Source: Paracoccus sp. (in: a-proteobacteria)
GTDB taxonomy: Bacteria; Pseudomonadota; Alphaproteobacteria; Rhodobacterales; Rhodobacteraceae
Direction: 5' to 3'
Assembly (NCBI RefSeq): GCF_030538655.1
Contig: NZ_JAUNTO010000011.1
Location: 48,526 to 112,525 of the forward strand
DNA length: 64,000 nucleotides
The translations under genes were made by a program, and so were the position numbers. This document shows, piece by piece, positions 62,264 to 64,000 of the stretch. Below the pieces are notes generated by a model. That model did no database searches and was not told the DNA's origin. It saw only the letters and a list, made by a program, of their open reading frames with translations. The number at the start of each line of letters is the position of its first letter. Within the stretch, counting starts at the first letter, position 1.

Positions 62264-64000
62264 CGGCTCATCCCCGCGCATGCGGGGAACAGTTCTGACA
62301 CAGGTCGCAATAGCGACAAGCAACCGGCTCATCCCCGCGCATGCGGGGAACAGCTCGCCCTGCACCACGCCAAGCCCCACTCCGTCGGCTCATCCCCGCG
62401 CATGCGGGGAACAGGACACACCGCGAGCATATGCTTCATTCTGCGCCGGCTCATCCCCGCGCATGCGGGGAACAGATCCTCCAAATATATATCTGCGGTT
62501 TGATCGTCGGCTCATCCCCGCGCATGCGGGGAACAGGGCACACCAAACGCGCCGTGGTTTTCGCCGCCAGGCTCATCCCCGCGCATGCGGGGAACAGGCC
62601 GTATCCAACGGATGATCGCGCTGTCCGAGCGGCTCATCCCCGCGCATGCGGGGAACAGGCGGTTGATTTTGGGGCGACAAAACCGAACGTCGGCTCATCC
62701 CCGCGCATGCGGGGAACAGCGTCGCGGCGTTATCCTCGAACATGCGCGACCCGGCTCATCCCCGCGCATGCGGGGAACAGCTTTTCATCAGCTAAAAAGG
62801 CGTCGCGATCAGCGGCTCATCCCCGCGCATGCGGGGAACAGGCTCTACGTCCATGCGTTTTAGATCGACGAGCCGGCTCATCCCCGCGCATGCGGGGAAC
62901 AGGGTGGCATCGGCAAAATCAGTGCCGGTGGCTGCGGCTCATCCCCGCGCATGCGGGGAACAGACAGCTATGGCGCGCGCTGGTTCGATATGGCGTGGCT
63001 CATCCCCGCGCATGCGGGGAACAGCGCGCATAAAACGCATCGCGGTCGCCAAGGCCCGGCTCATCCCCGCGCATGCGGGGAACAGGCCGCGATTTCGTCG
63101 GGGGTCAGGCACTCGGTCGGCTCATCCCCGCGCATGCGGGGAACAGCAAAGCGGATCGCGCACCGACCGACCCGCCGTCGGCTCATCCCCGCGCATGCGG
63201 GGAACAGGGCGCGGGTAATGCCAACGGTTTCGGCTTTGCCGGCTCATCCCCGCGCATGCGGGGAACAGCGCACAGGCCGTCAGATCGGCACAATTACCCC
63301 CGGCTCATCCCCGCGCATGCGGGGAACAGTCTGATCACAACTACCAATCACCGATCACAGTCGGCTCATCCCCGCGCATGCGGGGAACAGCGCCCGGTCC
63401 GCAATGGATCACCTGCCCCCCGCGGCTCATCCCCGCGCATGCGGGGAACAGCAACGCTGGATGCGTTCCTGGGCAACGCCGCGCGGCTCATCCCCGCGCA
63501 TGCGGGGAACAGTGAGCCTAAAAAAAAACTGACCCCGCCCGACGCGGCTCATCCCCGCGCATGCGGGGAACAGGTGATGCAACTGACTACCGCAGAAGAG
63601 GCCCGCGGCTCATCCCCGCGCATGCGGGGAACAGGGGTCGAGGTAGTCCCGCATGAAATTGGGCAGCGGCTCATCCCCGCGCATGCGGGGAACAGACCCC
63701 TCAGCACCAACCCCAGTAAAACCGGCGCGGCTCATCCCCGCGCATGCGGGGAACAGACACATTATTCTGGAATGACATCCTATTTCCCCGGCTCATCCCC
63801 GCGCATGCGGGGAACAGGGCGGCTGGATGTGATCCGCCCCGCCGTTGCGCGGCTCATCCCCGCGCATGCGGGGAACAGGCCCCACGGCCACGGCTCCCCG
63901 AGGACTCCCGTGGCTCATCCCCGCGCATGCGGGGAACAGCCCAACCAAACCCCGAAAGGAACCAAAATGACCGGCTCATCCCCGCGCATGCGGGGAACAG
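62264..64000 (-). CRISPR. Type I-E CRISPR array, 29 repeats and 28 spacers in the window, continues right
   Basis: A 29-base repeat recurs with an exact 61-base period (32-base spacers) from 62264 to the window end. On the leftward strand it reads CTGTTCCCCGCATGCGCGGG, then GATGAGCCG: a CCCCGC/GCGGGG stem followed by the 8-base handle ATGAGCCG, which parallels the E. coli I-E handle ATAAACCG. crRNA is therefore read from the minus strand, so leader and likely the cas genes lie beyond the right edge. Twenty-eight repeat positions are identical in all 29 copies. The first plus-strand base differs at 62569 (A), 62996 (T) and 63911 (T). No cas gene is present in the window. Confidence 0.97.

Noticed and set aside
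62219-63334. Overlapping frames encoding repeated HPRACGEQ and SSPRMRGT peptides
   Set aside because: They are translations of the CRISPR repeats, not proteins.

Overview
The window reads as chromosomal DNA of a Rhodobacteraceae alphaproteobacterium, most like Paracoccus and its relatives. The support is high G+C, tight operons joined by ATGA/TGATG overlaps, a leuS-lptE-holA run, SoxYZ and flavocytochrome c genes, an alphaproteobacterial-type flagellar cluster, and above all a complete quinohemoprotein amine dehydrogenase (qhp) locus as known from Paracoccus denitrificans. No rRNA, tRNA, transposase or prophage gene was seen.

Layout. 1-5680: a glycosyltransferase cut by the left edge and a 1286-residue secreted G8/beta-helix protein with 36 RTX nonapeptides. 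5681-10735: a leftward sulfur operon (monoheme cytochrome c, flavocytochrome c flavoprotein, YeeE/YedE transporter, second flavoprotein, soxY, soxZ) without soxXAB or soxCD. 11090-14096: a TRAP transporter. 14146-31959: mostly housekeeping genes (OmpR-type regulator, GTP cyclohydrolase II, L,D-transpeptidase, YggS, porin, DUF3576 lipoprotein, leuS, lptE, holA, flavoprotein, GST, thioesterase), then a translationally coupled sensor kinase/regulator/DUF2478/TusA operon, an AEC transporter, a crotonase, DUF2794, two I78-type lipoproteins and a TetR regulator. 32332-37904: glutamate dehydrogenase and a bioBFDA operon. 37977-48006: part of a flagellar cluster, two divergent arms around fliL/fliF with a CtrA-like box between them. 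48108-61912: the amine/alcohol oxidation island. 62264-64000: a type I-E CRISPR array running off the right edge.

How the island works. qhpA, qhpB and qhpC encode the periplasmic amine dehydrogenase subunits. QhpC is a small ribosomal peptide precursor that keeps every residue needed for three thioether cross-links and the cysteine tryptophylquinone (CTQ). QhpD (radical SAM) makes the cross-links, QhpG (flavin monooxygenase) hydroxylates the tryptophan, QhpE (subtilisin-like) removes the leader, and QhpF (ABC protein) is thought to export the peptide. A FeaR/QhpR-like AraC regulator, an aldehyde dehydrogenase and a PQQ-cytochrome c alcohol dehydrogenase adjoin, giving amine or alcohol to aldehyde to acid. 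A motif shared by the qhpA/qhpG and aldehyde dehydrogenase upstream regions may be the regulator's site.

The most noteworthy observations are the compact sox-like operon whose second flavoprotein has lost one redox cysteine, a dispersed repeat that became coding sequence inside a flavoprotein gene, the complete CTQ/PQQ locus with its candidate operator, and CRISPR repeats that vary only at the base expected to come from the PAM.
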